A stretch of 40,100 nucleotides of DNA from Thermodesulfobium sp. 4217-1 (GTDB lineage Bacteria > Thermodesulfobiota > Thermodesulfobiia > Thermodesulfobiales > Thermodesulfobiaceae), in contig NZ_JBAGBW010000019.1 in the NCBI RefSeq assembly GCF_039822205.1, forward strand, positions 1 through 40,100, written 5' to 3'. This document shows, piece by piece, positions 1 to 8,394 of the stretch. Every line of letters starts with the position of its first letter. Positions within the stretch are counted from its first letter, which is position 1. The notes under the pieces were generated by a model, which worked only from the letters and a program-made list of their open reading frames with translations, did not search any database and was not told the DNA's origin. The position numbers and the translations under genes were made by a program.

Positions 1-285
1 ATAGAGCACAGAAATGAAATTAAAAAAAGCTTTTTAGTTTTGAATCGTTTACTTGTAGGTATTATTTTATTATTTCTAATAGCACTTATTCTTATGATTA
101 GGTTTGGTTTTCAAATTGAATTTTTTAACTTGATTTATATAGCTTTTATCGTAATTGTAATAGTTTATTGTTTGCCACCCTTAATTACATTTGTATATCC
201 GATTATTTCAAGGATATCTATAAGTAACGTTGCAATAGATTTTGCTGATATTCCTCACAAGGATAGAAAATCCGATTTTCATTAA
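1..285 (+). CDS. C-terminal part of a membrane protein (5' end outside window)
   Basis: The reading frame is open from base 1 to the stop at 283-285, so the visible part is probably the C-terminal 94 residues of a longer gene, although a TTG at base 40 could also start an 81-residue protein. The protein has two strongly hydrophobic stretches, at about residues 16-34 and 41-67 of the visible part, and ends in a short charged tail (HKDRKSDFH). This looks like a membrane anchor with a cytoplasmic tail. I do not recognise a family and no catalytic motif is visible. The gene is followed by a promoter-like region for the isocitrate dehydrogenase gene. Confidence 0.45.
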   Translation: MEHRNEIKKSFLVLNRLLVGIILLFLIALILMIRFGFQIEFFNLIYIAFIVIVIVYCLPPLITFVYPIISRISISNVAIDFADIPHKDRKSDFH

Positions 286-337
286 ATGAACCAAATCAAT
301 AACCAAAATTCAATCTATTCCAACCGCTAAATAAGTT

Positions 338-343
338 TATAAT
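338..343 (+). promoter_or_regulatory. -10 element of the isocitrate dehydrogenase gene
   Basis: A perfect TATAAT lies at 338-343, with no good -35 hexamer at the usual distance. Transcription would begin near base 350, which rules out the GTG at 349 as start codon and supports the ATG at 382. Confidence 0.5.
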
Positions 344-381
344 ATTTTGTGATAGAAAATAAATTTGAAGGGAAGATTGCT

Positions 382-2619
382 ATGAAAGATAGAGTGAAGG
401 TAATTTGGACTATTGTAGATGAGGCGCCATATCTTGCCACCTTTTCCTTGCTACCGATAGTAAAGAAATTTTTTGACATGTCAGATATCGAGATAGATAT
501 AAAGGATATCTCTCTTTCGTCAAGGATATTGGCCAATTTTTCTGACTTTCTAACCGAAGATCAAAGGGTCTCTGATGATCTCTCTATTCTTGGTGAACTT
601 GTAAACCAGCCAGATACCATTCTCATAAAGCTGCCAAATATAAGCGCTTCTCTTCCGCAACTGAAGGTCGCCATAAAGGAATTGCAGGCAAAAGGATACA
701 ATCTGCCTGATTATCCAGATGATCCAAAATCAGATCAGGATGAGCAGATAAGAGAGAGATATTCCAGGGCATTGGGCAGCGCTGTAAATCCTGTATTAAG
801 GCAGGGGAACAATATTCGCGCGGTCCCAAGGTCTATAAAAGAAACTGCCAGGAAGTTTCCGCAGTTGATGGGACTTCCTTTAAAAGAATACGATAGCTCA
901 TCGAAGACTCACGTCTCATATATGACAGAGGGAGATTTTTACGGAAACGAGAAGTCTATTACTCTTTCAAATGCTGCCAGGGTAAGGATAGAGTTCGTAG
1001 ACCAGAAGGGCAGCGTTACCGTCTTTAGAGAGCTGGATCTTTTAGATGGCGAGATATTTGACGGCTCATTTATGAGCGTAAAGGCTTTGTCTGATTTCTA
1101 TGAGAATCAGATAAGTGATGCAAAGAAAGAGGATATTTTGTGGTCATTGCACCTCAAGGCCACTATGATGAAGGTGTCCGATCCAGTATTATTTGGCTAT
1201 GCTATCAGGGCATATTTTAAGGATATCTTCGCAAGGCATCAAGGTGCTCTCAATGAGATAGGAGTTAATCCAAACAGCGGCCTAAACGATCTATTCGCAA
1301 AGTTGGAAAAATTGCCTGACGATAAGAAAGCTGAGATAAAAAAGGACATAGAAGCCGTTTATGAAAAGAATCCAGGTCTATATATGGTCGACTCGAACAA
1401 AGGAGTCACAAACCTTCATATGCCAAACCTTGTGCTTATAGATGCGTCAATACCTACCATAATCAGAGACGGCGGAAAGGCCTGGGGACCAGATGGTCTG
1501 CCTCACGATGTAAAGATAGTCATTCCTGATAGGTCATACGCTACTATGTATGCCAAAATAGTAGAAGATTGCAAGAAAAACGGCGCTTTTGACAGGGCGA
1601 AAATGGGAACTGTCATAGACATTGGTCTGATCGCTATGAAGGCTGAAGAATACGGATCTCATGACAAGACTTTTATAGCGCCCGATGATGGAGTTGTCAG
1701 GGTGGTAGATGCTGAAGGCGGGAAAATTCTTATGCAGCACTCGGTAGAAAAGGGCGACATCTGGAGAGGGTGCCAGGTAAAGGATGTTGCCGTCAGAAAT
1801 TGGGTTCAGATTGCAGTAGAAGAGGTAAAGAAAAATAATCTTCCTGCAATATTCTGGCTGGATGAAAACAGACCTCACGATGCAGAAGAGATCAAGAAGG
1901 TTAGAGAATACCTGAAAGATTACGATCTTACTGGTCTGGATATAAAGATAATGTCTCCTGAGAACGCTATGAAGGCTACAGTAGAGAATATCCGTAAGGG
2001 GAAGGATATGATCGCAATTACTGGCAACATATTGAGAGATTATCTGTCCGATCTATTTCCAATATTGGAAGTCGGCACGAGCGCAAAGGTATTCTCTATA
2101 GTGCCCCTTCTCTCAGGCGGGCGTATGTTCGAGACTGGTGCTGGAGGCAGCGCCCCAAAGCATGTAGAGCAATTTCTCGAGCAAAATCATTTGAGATGGG
2201 ACTCCATTGCAGAATTCGTAGCCCTTTCTCAAAGCCTGAAGTTCATAGCTGACAAATATAATCACAAAAGGGCTTCCATATTGGCAGAATCCTGCGAGAA
2301 GGCAATATCAGAGGTGCTTGCCAATAGAGAGTGGCCATCAAGAAAAGTAGGAGAGCTTGATAACAGAGGCGAACATTTCTATTTCGTTAAACACTGGTCA
2401 AATGCGCTATCATCTCAAGCAGAAGACGCTCAGATAAAGGAAAAGTTTACGGCAGTTAGCGATAAGCTCAGCAAAAATGAACCTTTAATAAAGGAAGAGA
2501 TGCTCAGCGTTCAGGGTCAGAAGGCTGACATAAAAGGCTATTATAGGCCAGATGAGGATATTGCGAAAAAGCTAATGCGTCCGAGCTCGACTCTAAACAA
2601 GATAGTGGACGAGATATAA
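382..2619 (+). CDS. icd: NADP-dependent isocitrate dehydrogenase, monomeric type
   Basis: The enzyme interconverts isocitrate and 2-oxoglutarate plus CO2 using NADP. The 745-residue length and sequence match the monomeric IDH family (about 740 residues, Azotobacter/Corynebacterium type), not the common 400-residue dimeric form. Family signatures are visible throughout: [14 protein letters not shown] near the N terminus, [29 protein letters not shown] (substrate and metal site), [36 protein letters not shown] and [10 protein letters not shown] (NADP-binding basic residues). I chose the ATG at 382 because GAAGGGAAG ends six bases upstream and the -10 box at 338 would place the transcript start at the alternative GTG (349). 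It is monocistronic and ends in a hairpin shared with the convergent gene. With the dehydratase and kor genes downstream it completes a citrate-to-succinyl-CoA route. The identity is very secure; direction in vivo is not shown by the sequence. Confidence 0.97.
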   Translation: MKDRVKVIWTIVDEAPYLATFSLLPIVKKFFDMSDIEIDIKDISLSSRILANFSDFLTEDQRVSDDLSILGELVNQPDTILIKLPNISASLPQLKVAIKELQAKGYNLPDYPDDPKSDQDEQIRERYSRALGSAVNPVLRQGNNIRAVPRSIKETARKFPQLMGLPLKEYDSSSKTHVSYMTEGDFYGNEKSITLSNAARVRIEFVDQKGSVTVFRELDLLDGEIFDGSFMSVKALSDFYENQISDAKKEDILWSLHLKATMMKVSDPVLFGYAIRAYFKDIFARHQGALNEIGVNPNSGLNDLFAKLEKLPDDKKAEIKKDIEAVYEKNPGLYMVDSNKGVTNLHMPNLVLIDASIPTIIRDGGKAWGPDGLPHDVKIVIPDRSYATMYAKIVEDCKKNGAFDRAKMGTVIDIGLIAMKAEEYGSHDKTFIAPDDGVVRVVDAEGGKILMQHSVEKGDIWRGCQVKDVAVRNWVQIAVEEVKKNNLPAIFWLDENRPHDAEEIKKVREYLKDYDLTGLDIKIMSPENAMKATVENIRKGKDMIAITGNILRDYLSDLFPILEVGTSAKVFSIVPLLSGGRMFETGAGGSAPKHVEQFLEQNHLRWDSIAEFVALSQSLKFIADKYNHKRASILAESCEKAISEVLANREWPSRKVGELDNRGEHFYFVKHWSNALSSQAEDAQIKEKFTAVSDKLSKNEPLIKEEMLSVQGQKADIKGYYRPDEDIAKKLMRPSSTLNKIVDEI

Positions 2620-2633
2620 GAATCAAAATCTAT

Positions 2634-2685
2634 GTTGGCCGCTAAACTTAGCGCAAGCTTTATGGGCGTCCATTTAGCGGTCAAC
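2634..2685. terminator. Bidirectional terminator-like inverted repeat
   Basis: Arms at 2634-2646 and 2673-2685 pair over 13 positions with one G-T, around a 26-base loop that contains a small nested hairpin (GCTAA/TTAGC). It lies between the convergent isocitrate dehydrogenase and lyase-family genes. The T-tract is weak on both sides, so termination is inferred mostly from position. Confidence 0.5.
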
Positions 2686-2696
2686 TTTATTATTGT

Positions 2697-3575
2697 TTAT
2701 TTTTCTGGCAGGAATTTCTTTTCCAAATCTCGAATTTCAGGGAGTTCTATCAATTTATTAAACTCTTTAAATGGAAAGATCTTGTCCTGAAGATTTTTAT
2801 TTGTGCCGTCTTTATACAGCTGATTTAGGTTGTCATATAGTGCTTTTGCAACGGTGTATATGGTCATTACAGGAACGCTTACTCTTGAAAATCCCAGGTC
2901 TTCGAGCTCCTTGAAGGTAAGCAGAGGAGTCTTACCGCCGTCGAGCATGTTCGCGCTTATTCTTATGCCCTTTGGGACGAGCTCGCTTGCATACATCTTT
3001 AGCTCTTCTAAAGACTCTGGGGCCTCCAGGAATATCAGATCTGCGCCTGCCTCCCAATAGAGCTTGGCTCTTCTAATAGCTTCTTGCGGTCCATATTTCT
3101 GCCTTGAATCAGTCCTTGCGTTTATCACGAAATTCTTATCTTTTTTCGCCCAGACTGCTGCCTCTATCTTTTTCGCCATTTCCTCAGCAGATATTACCTC
3201 TTTGCCATCCATATGACCGCATCTCTTGGGCCATACCTGATCTTCAAGGTTTATTCCTGCTGCGCCTGCCTGTTCAAATTCTTGAACTGTTCGGATGACA
3301 TTTAGCGAGTTTCCATAGCCAGTATCGCCATCAGCCATTACGGGTATATTTACTGCATTGCAGATGTTGTGAGTATGACGCAAAACTTCATCGAAGCCTA
3401 AAAGTCCTATGTCGGGCTTTCCTAATAGACTGGCACTGAATCCATATCCAGACATCTGAACAGCCTTAAATCCTGCAAGCTCCACCATCTTTGCAGACAG
3501 ACAATCGTATGCGCCTGGCATTACCAGAATTTCTTTTGCTTTTAATAGATCTGATAGCATTTTGGCTTTAGACAT
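2697..3575 (-). CDS. Isocitrate lyase/PEP mutase family enzyme (methylisocitrate or dimethylmalate lyase-like)
   Basis: This is a 292-residue TIM-barrel enzyme of the isocitrate lyase/phosphoenolpyruvate mutase superfamily, whose lyase members split a C-C bond in 2-hydroxy-dicarboxylic or tricarboxylic acids. The metal-binding DGDTGYG (residues 82-88), the ED pair at 111-112 and the catalytic loop PKRCGH (116-121, Cys119) are all present. The active-site cysteine argues for a lyase, such as 2-methylisocitrate lyase or 2,3-dimethylmalate lyase, rather than a mutase. The start ATG has an AAGGAAT ribosome site. The gene is divergent from the dehydratase genes and convergent with isocitrate dehydrogenase, so its substrate may be isocitrate-related. 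No methylcitrate synthase lies nearby and no malate synthase is seen, so the exact substrate cannot be named from the sequence. Confidence 0.85.
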   Translation of the reverse strand: MSKAKMLSDLLKAKEILVMPGAYDCLSAKMVELAGFKAVQMSGYGFSASLLGKPDIGLLGFDEVLRHTHNICNAVNIPVMADGDTGYGNSLNVIRTVQEFEQAGAAGINLEDQVWPKRCGHMDGKEVISAEEMAKKIEAAVWAKKDKNFVINARTDSRQKYGPQEAIRRAKLYWEAGADLIFLEAPESLEELKMYASELVPKGIRISANMLDGGKTPLLTFKELEDLGFSRVSVPVMTIYTVAKALYDNLNQLYKDGTNKNLQDKIFPFKEFNKLIELPEIRDLEKKFLPEK

Positions 3576-3606
3576 TGTAATTCCTTTCTAAACAAAGTTT
3601 ACTAAA

Positions 3607-3665
3607 ATTATACTCTTATTATTTTAATAATTTTATTAGTAATATATGCAAATATATTTTATAAT
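3607..3665. promoter_or_regulatory. Divergent promoter region between the lyase gene and the dehydratase operon
   Basis: The intergenic region is extremely AT-rich. It contains a perfect TATAAT on the plus strand at 3660-3665, facing the dehydratase operon, and a perfect TATAAT on the minus strand at 3612-3607, facing the lyase gene. Neither has a convincing -35 hexamer, so an activator or an extended AT-rich UP-like region may be involved. Confidence 0.5.
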
Positions 3666-3698
3666 TTGGTTAATAGAAAATGAAAGGACGTGAGAGCT

Positions 3699-4952
3699 TT
3701 GGCCAAAACAATGGTTCAGAAGATCTTTGAGATGAAGACTGAAAGTGATGTAAGTCCTGGAATGATGATAATTGTACCTGTCGATCTTGTTTACGTTCAG
3801 GATGGCACGGGTCCCCTATCTTTTAGACAGTTTGAAAAGCTTGAGAAGGATAGCCTGGCATTTCCCGAAAATACCGCTATATTTTTAGATCATGCTGCTC
3901 CCTCTCCACGAAAAGAGCTTTCAAACGACCACGTTTATCTAAGAAGCATGTCGTCTAAGCTGGGCTGCAAGCTTTACGATGTGGGTCAGGGCGTATGTCA
4001 TCAGATCGCGATAGAATCTCTGGTGAGGCCTTGCGACATAGTTGTGGGGGCAGACTCTCACACCTGCACAGGCGGTGCTCTTGGCGCCTTTGCCACAGGC
4101 ATGGGCTCTACCGATATAGCTGTTTCTATGGGTCTTGGGAAGAACTGGTTTAGGATTCCTGAAAGCATATTCATAAACCTAACCGGGAAGATGGCTCCAT
4201 ATATTACAGGAAAAGATATTATTATATCTGTCGTAAAGCACTTTGGGTCAAACGGCGCCAGCTATCAAGCGCTGGAATTCGGAGGGGATATAGAAAACAT
4301 TCCAATCTATGATAGGCTGACCATATCCAATATGGCAATTGAGTGCGGCGCAAAGGTCGGGATATTTCCATCTGATGAGGTTACAAGAGAATTTCTGGAC
4401 AAGAATAACCGATTTGAAGACTTTAAAGAACTAAAGCCTGATCTGGATGCAGAATACGTCGATAGACTGGAATTCAAACTTGATGAGATTGAGCCAATGG
4501 TCAGCGTCCCCCATTACGTGCACACCGCAAGGAGAGCGAAGAATCTGAAAGATATAAAGCTTAATCAGGTCTTTCTGGGCTCTTGCACGAATGGCAGACT
4601 TGAGGATCTGAGGATGGCTGCGAAGATATTGAAGGGAAAGAGCGTCGCAAAGGGCGTAAGGCTGATAGTGGTTCCTGCATCGAAGAAGGTATATCTGGAT
4701 GCTCTTAAAGAAGGCATTATTGAAACTTTGGTAAACTCTGGAGCGAGCGTAATGGCGCCAGGATGCGGTCCTTGTGTAGGCGTTCATGAAGGGATCCTGG
4801 GAGACAACGAAGTAGCTCTTGCCACGTCAAATAGAAATTTCCATGGCAGGATGGGTAATCCTGATTCATATATATATCTTTCTTCGCCTCTTACAGCGGC
4901 GGCTTCTGCGATTACAGGATATATTACCGATCCAAGAGAATTTGACATTTAG
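3699..4952 (+). CDS. Aconitase/3-isopropylmalate dehydratase family, large subunit
   Basis: This is the catalytic [4Fe-4S] subunit of a two-subunit hydro-lyase of the LeuC/homoaconitase type, here 417 residues, the normal length. The three cluster cysteines are visible: Cys296 in GSCTNG, and Cys356 and Cys359 in APGCGPCVG. The N terminus (MAKTMVQKIF) aligns with the usual LeuC start if the TTG at 3699 is used, about ten bases after AAAGGA; the upstream GTG at 3690 would sit only one base from that site. The small subunit follows after 36 bases. LeuC-like pairs act on isopropylmalate, homocitrate, citramalate or citrate. The neighbouring isocitrate dehydrogenase, KOR and succinyl-CoA synthetase genes, and the absence of other leucine genes, favour the citrate/isocitrate reaction. 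That substrate assignment is inference. Confidence 0.88.
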   Translation: MAKTMVQKIFEMKTESDVSPGMMIIVPVDLVYVQDGTGPLSFRQFEKLEKDSLAFPENTAIFLDHAAPSPRKELSNDHVYLRSMSSKLGCKLYDVGQGVCHQIAIESLVRPCDIVVGADSHTCTGGALGAFATGMGSTDIAVSMGLGKNWFRIPESIFINLTGKMAPYITGKDIIISVVKHFGSNGASYQALEFGGDIENIPIYDRLTISNMAIECGAKVGIFPSDEVTREFLDKNNRFEDFKELKPDLDAEYVDRLEFKLDEIEPMVSVPHYVHTARRAKNLKDIKLNQVFLGSCTNGRLEDLRMAAKILKGKSVAKGVRLIVVPASKKVYLDALKEGIIETLVNSGASVMAPGCGPCVGVHEGILGDNEVALATSNRNFHGRMGNPDSYIYLSSPLTAAASAITGYITDPREFDI

Positions 4953-4988
4953 TTGCCGAGAACAAATTTATTTTAGGAGGATTGAAAA

Positions 4989-5492
4989 TTGGCCATTTCA
5001 GGGAGAGTCATAAAAGTTTCAGACAACATATCTACCGACCATATCATTCCAGGAAGATATTTTCATCTAAGATCAGATTTAGAAAAGCTATCTGAACATG
5101 CCCTTGAAGACGTAGTAGAAAACTTTCACGAGAAGGCAAAAAGCGGCGTAATACTCGTAGGCGGCAGCAATTTTGGCATAGGTTCCTCAAGGGAACACGC
5201 GCCAATAGTGCTAAAAATGAGCGGTGTAAAGGCGGTGGTAGCCAAATCTTTTGCCAGAATATTCTTCAGAAATGCTATCAATATAGGCCTGCCTGTTATC
5301 ATAGTGGACACAGAAAAGATTTTTGATGGGGATGACATCACGATAGATCTCGAAAAGGGCGTTTTAAGAGAGAAAAGAGACAGCTACCAGCTGAAATTTC
5401 CGCCTCTTGATATCAGAATCCAATCAATAATAGATGACGGAGGAATTGTAAATTACATAAAAAAACATGGCGACATTTCGTTTGAGATGTAA
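4989..5492 (+). CDS. Aconitase/3-isopropylmalate dehydratase family, small subunit
   Basis: This is the 167-residue swivelling-domain subunit that pairs with the upstream large subunit and closes over the Fe-S active site. Visible signatures are STDHIIPGRY (residues 15-24), NFGIGSSREHAP (61-72) and KSFARIFFRNAINIGLP. The loop after IIPG, which sets substrate choice in this family, reads RYFHLRSD here. It differs from the YLRT loop of methanogen homoaconitase but keeps an arginine, which would suit a substrate with an extra carboxylate. The start is a TTG eight bases after a full AGGAGG. It is the last gene of the two-gene operon, and no clear terminator follows. Confidence 0.86.
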   Translation: MAISGRVIKVSDNISTDHIIPGRYFHLRSDLEKLSEHALEDVVENFHEKAKSGVILVGGSNFGIGSSREHAPIVLKMSGVKAVVAKSFARIFFRNAINIGLPVIIVDTEKIFDGDDITIDLEKGVLREKRDSYQLKFPPLDIRIQSIIDDGGIVNYIKKHGDISFEM

Positions 5493-5544
5493 ATAGTCTA
5501 AATCACTTAATATAATAGATATAAAAGTTTTTTTATCGATAGCA

Positions 5545-5564
5545 TAAGATATATCGATATCTTA
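5545..5564. promoter_or_regulatory. AT-rich dyad upstream of the kor operon (possible operator)
   Basis: Eight-base perfect arms (TAAGATAT and ATATCTTA) flank a four-base ATCG centre. It lies 80 bases upstream of korD, before TATAAT boxes at 5581-5586 and 5593-5598, so it could be a regulator site. The low-complexity composition makes chance a real alternative. Confidence 0.3.
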
Positions 5565-5644
5565 ATAGTATTTTTAGTAATATAATTTAAGATATAATTT
5601 ATTTATAAGAATACAAAATATTATTTTGTTTGAAAGGGGAAGTT

Positions 5645-5860
5645 ATGTCACAAAGTTCTCATCTAGAACCTGTGGTAAACAGGGCTTTTTGTAAGGGGTG
5701 CGGTATATGTATAGAATTTTGTCCAGCCAACATTCTGGAATTCGATGAGCAGAGAAAGTGCAGAGTAACTGATCCCGAAAAATGTATAAAGTGTTATCAG
5801 TGCGAGATGAGATGCCCAGATTTTGCTATAGAACTCGTTGAAAAAGGTGAAAAAAAATGA
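5645..5860 (+). CDS. korD: 2-oxoglutarate:ferredoxin oxidoreductase, delta (ferredoxin) subunit
   Basis: This 71-residue protein carries two ferredoxin-type [4Fe-4S] motifs, CKGCGICIEFCP (Cys16, 19, 22, 26) and CIKCYQCEMRCP (Cys47, 50, 53, 57). It passes electrons between the thiamine-diphosphate site of the complex and soluble ferredoxin. The ATG at 5645 is preceded by AAAGGGGAA; an in-frame TTG at 5630 would include that ribosome site in the coding part and is rejected. It overlaps korA by four bases (ATGA), so the subunits are translationally coupled. The D-A-B-C order is typical of KOR operons. Confidence 0.93.
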   Translation: MSQSSHLEPVVNRAFCKGCGICIEFCPANILEFDEQRKCRVTDPEKCIKCYQCEMRCPDFAIELVEKGEKK

Positions 5861-6993
5861 GCGCAAAACTTGTTCAGGGAAACGAGGCAGTTGTTTACGG
5901 TGCATTTAAAGCAGGCTTAAAATTTTTTGCAGGATATCCTATTACCCCATCTACAGAGATAGCTGAGATGTGTTCAAGGGATTTGCCAAAGGTCGGCGGG
6001 GCTTTTATTCAGATGGAGGATGAGATATCTTCCATAGCTGCCTGTATTGGGGCATCCCTTGCGGGATTTAGATCTATGAGCGCCACCAGCGGACCTGGAT
6101 TTTCTTTAATGCAGGAAAATATTGGCTACGCGATTATGGCTGAGGTGCCATTGATAATTGTAGATGTTCAGAGAATGGGGCCTAGCACGGGTATAGCTAC
6201 TGCGCCATCTCAATCTGATTATATGCAAGTAAGGTGGGGGACGCATGGCGATCACCCTATGGTCTCCTTTGCTCCATTTTCCGTTGAAGAGTGCTTTACT
6301 GAGGCCATAAGGGCATTTTATTGGTCTGAGAGAATCTCATCGGTGGTAGTGCTGCTCCTTGATGAAGTTGTGGCGCATATGAGAGAGGGCATAGACATTG
6401 ACAATGTCGAGAATATTCTTGAAGTCCCTGATAGAGGCTCATTTTCAGAGGAAAAAGGGACTTTTCGTCCTTATAAAGTTGATAGAGATAAGGGAGCAAA
6501 ATTGCCTCCTCTTGGAACAGGCTATAGGTTTAACGTTACAGGCTTGGTCCACGATGAAATGGGCTTTCCTGTGGAAGATCCTGAAAAAACAGGAGATTTG
6601 ATTAGAAGACTGCACAATAAGATAGACGCAGTTGAAGACGAGATGTCTTCTTATGACGAAAGATACACGGAAGATGCTGACGTGATAGTGATTTCTTATG
6701 GTTCTGTTGCCAGATCGAGCCTGCGCGCTGTGAGAGAACTCAGAAAAAATAACGTTAAGGTTGGTTTTTTCAGGCCTATTACAGTATGGCCATTTCCATC
6801 GAAGAGAGTTAGGGAATTGTCAAAGAAGGTCAAAAATATAGTTGTGGCAGAGATGAGCATGGGCCAGATGGTGCACGAGGTTGAGAGATCGGTCGGTGAT
6901 AGCTGCCAAATCACATTGCTTCGAGGCATAAAGGGAGAGCTTATCACCCCTGATGCTATACACAATACTGTAAGTGAGGTGATCTCAAAGTGA
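5857..6993 (+). CDS. korA: 2-oxoglutarate:ferredoxin oxidoreductase, alpha subunit
   Basis: The 378-residue alpha subunit of the KOR family supplies the pyrimidine-binding and CoA-handling domains. GYPITPSTEIAE (residues 26-37) is the hallmark of the pyruvate/2-oxoacid oxidoreductase alpha chain, followed by MEDEISSIAACIGAS and SGPGFSLMQE. The long GTGYRFNVTGLVHDEMG region and the C-terminal VAEMSMGQMV are typical of KorA rather than PorA. The complex reversibly converts 2-oxoglutarate, CoA and oxidised ferredoxin to succinyl-CoA, CO2 and reduced ferredoxin. It overlaps both neighbours by four bases. Branched-chain 2-oxoacid specificity cannot be ruled out by sequence, but the adjacent sucCD genes favour 2-oxoglutarate. 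Confidence 0.94.
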   Translation: MSAKLVQGNEAVVYGAFKAGLKFFAGYPITPSTEIAEMCSRDLPKVGGAFIQMEDEISSIAACIGASLAGFRSMSATSGPGFSLMQENIGYAIMAEVPLIIVDVQRMGPSTGIATAPSQSDYMQVRWGTHGDHPMVSFAPFSVEECFTEAIRAFYWSERISSVVVLLLDEVVAHMREGIDIDNVENILEVPDRGSFSEEKGTFRPYKVDRDKGAKLPPLGTGYRFNVTGLVHDEMGFPVEDPEKTGDLIRRLHNKIDAVEDEMSSYDERYTEDADVIVISYGSVARSSLRAVRELRKNNVKVGFFRPITVWPFPSKRVRELSKKVKNIVVAEMSMGQMVHEVERSVGDSCQITLLRGIKGELITPDAIHNTVSEVISK

Positions 6994-7817
6994 TAGGAGA
7001 GCTTACCAACAAATATCTAAGAATGGACAGGTTGCCTCATATGTGGTGCCCGGGCTGCGGACACGGCATTGCCCTTGGTGCGCTGCTTAGAGCTTTTGAT
7101 AGGGTGAAGATTGATAAAGATAAGACAGTCATACTCTCTGGCATTGGTTGTGCATCAAGAGCGGTAGGATATTTAGACTTTAGTACCGTTCACACCACTC
7201 ACGGAAGGGCTCTGGCATTCGCAACGGGACTAAGACTGCTGAGAGATGACGTGAAGGTTATCGTGATAATGGGCGATGGAGATGCCCTGGCTATTGGCGG
7301 AAACCACTTCATACACGCCTGCAGAAGAAATATAGATATAACTGCAATTGTTTTAAATAATCAGATTTACGGTATGACGGGCGGGCAGAGCTCACCTACT
7401 ACTCCTCAGTCCAGGCTGTCTACCACTACGCCATACGGGAACTTTGCAAGGGCATTTGATTTTTGTAATCTTGCAATAGGCGCAGGGGCGACTTATGTAG
7501 CCAGAGCTACTGCATACCATGCCTCTCTTATGACAGAGCTTTATGCGAACGCCATAAAGCATCACGGCTTTTCCTTTGTAGAAACCTTTACACAGTGTCC
7601 AGTTAATTATGGGAGAAGGAACAAATTCCCTGATCCTGCGTCAATGCTTCAATATATGAAAGACATCTCTGTGCCATTTAAAGTAGCCCAGAATATGGGA
7701 AGCGATGAATTGCAAGGAAAGATTGTGATAGGCGAGCTGATAAAAGAAAAAGAAGACGTTGAGCTAAACGAAGTGGTTAGAGAGCGCATAATGAAATTTA
7801 GAGGAGGTGCCCAGTGA
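6990..7817 (+). CDS. korB: 2-oxoglutarate:ferredoxin oxidoreductase, beta (TPP-binding) subunit
   Basis: The 275-residue beta subunit binds thiamine diphosphate and a [4Fe-4S] cluster. WCPGCGHG gives Cys20 and Cys23, with further cysteines at Cys54 (GIGCAS) and in FTQCPVNYGRRNK. The diphosphate/magnesium motif is GDGD at residues 95-98, followed by NNQIYGMTGGQSSPTTP. It starts with GTG inside the end of korA (GTGA overlap) and ends in the same way over korC, so the three subunits are tightly coupled for stoichiometric synthesis. Confidence 0.95.
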   Translation: MIGELTNKYLRMDRLPHMWCPGCGHGIALGALLRAFDRVKIDKDKTVILSGIGCASRAVGYLDFSTVHTTHGRALAFATGLRLLRDDVKVIVIMGDGDALAIGGNHFIHACRRNIDITAIVLNNQIYGMTGGQSSPTTPQSRLSTTTPYGNFARAFDFCNLAIGAGATYVARATAYHASLMTELYANAIKHHGFSFVETFTQCPVNYGRRNKFPDPASMLQYMKDISVPFKVAQNMGSDELQGKIVIGELIKEKEDVELNEVVRERIMKFRGGAQ

Positions 7818-8383
7818 CAAAGGAATTAAGATTTGCTGGAACTGGGGGTCAGGGCCTGATACTTGCAGCTATCATATATGCTGAGGCCGCCCTCTACGAT
7901 GGACACAGAGTCTTGCAGAGCCAATCGTATGGACCTGAATCAAGAGGGGGAGCGAGTAAGGCAGACTGCATTGTTTCTGATACCGAGATAGATTACCCAA
8001 AGGTTTATTTAGCTGACTTTTTGCTTGCTATGTCTCAGAAGGCATTCGATAAGTATAAGGCTGATGTAAAAAAGGGATCGGTAGTGCTGTTTGATTCTAC
8101 TTACGTGGAAATTCCAGAAAAGGATGAAAACATCATATATTTCAGCGCTCCTATTTCAAAGACAGTTAGAGACAAGATTGGCAAAGAGCTGGCATCAAAT
8201 ATAGCCGCTCTTGGAGCTATTTCAGTGGTGTACCCTTTGGTCGGCGAAGAAATATTGTTAAAAGCTATATTGCATAGAGTGCCAAAGGCTACCACAGAGC
8301 TGAACAAAAGTGCTTTCAATGTAGGCAAAAAGTTGGGCAAGGAGATCTTGGAGTCGCAAGGCTCTATAGAATTTGTATTTTAA
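7814..8383 (+). CDS. korC: 2-oxoglutarate:ferredoxin oxidoreductase, gamma subunit
   Basis: This 189-residue gamma-domain protein has the characteristic AGTGGQGL turn (residues 8-15) and SYGPESRGG (38-46). It completes the four-subunit KOR complex. It uses GTG, overlapping the korB stop by four bases, and sucC follows eleven bases later with its own ribosome site (AAGGGGTG). That indicates one korDABC-sucCD transcript. Confidence 0.93.
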   Translation: MTKELRFAGTGGQGLILAAIIYAEAALYDGHRVLQSQSYGPESRGGASKADCIVSDTEIDYPKVYLADFLLAMSQKAFDKYKADVKKGSVVLFDSTYVEIPEKDENIIYFSAPISKTVRDKIGKELASNIAALGAISVVYPLVGEEILLKAILHRVPKATTELNKSAFNVGKKLGKEILESQGSIEFVF

Positions 8384-8394
8384 GGGGTGAATTT

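Noticed and set aside
349-381. GTG at 349 as start of isocitrate dehydrogenase
   Set aside because: It lies at the predicted transcription start after the TATAAT at 338, and the ATG at 382 has the ribosome site and fits the family N terminus.
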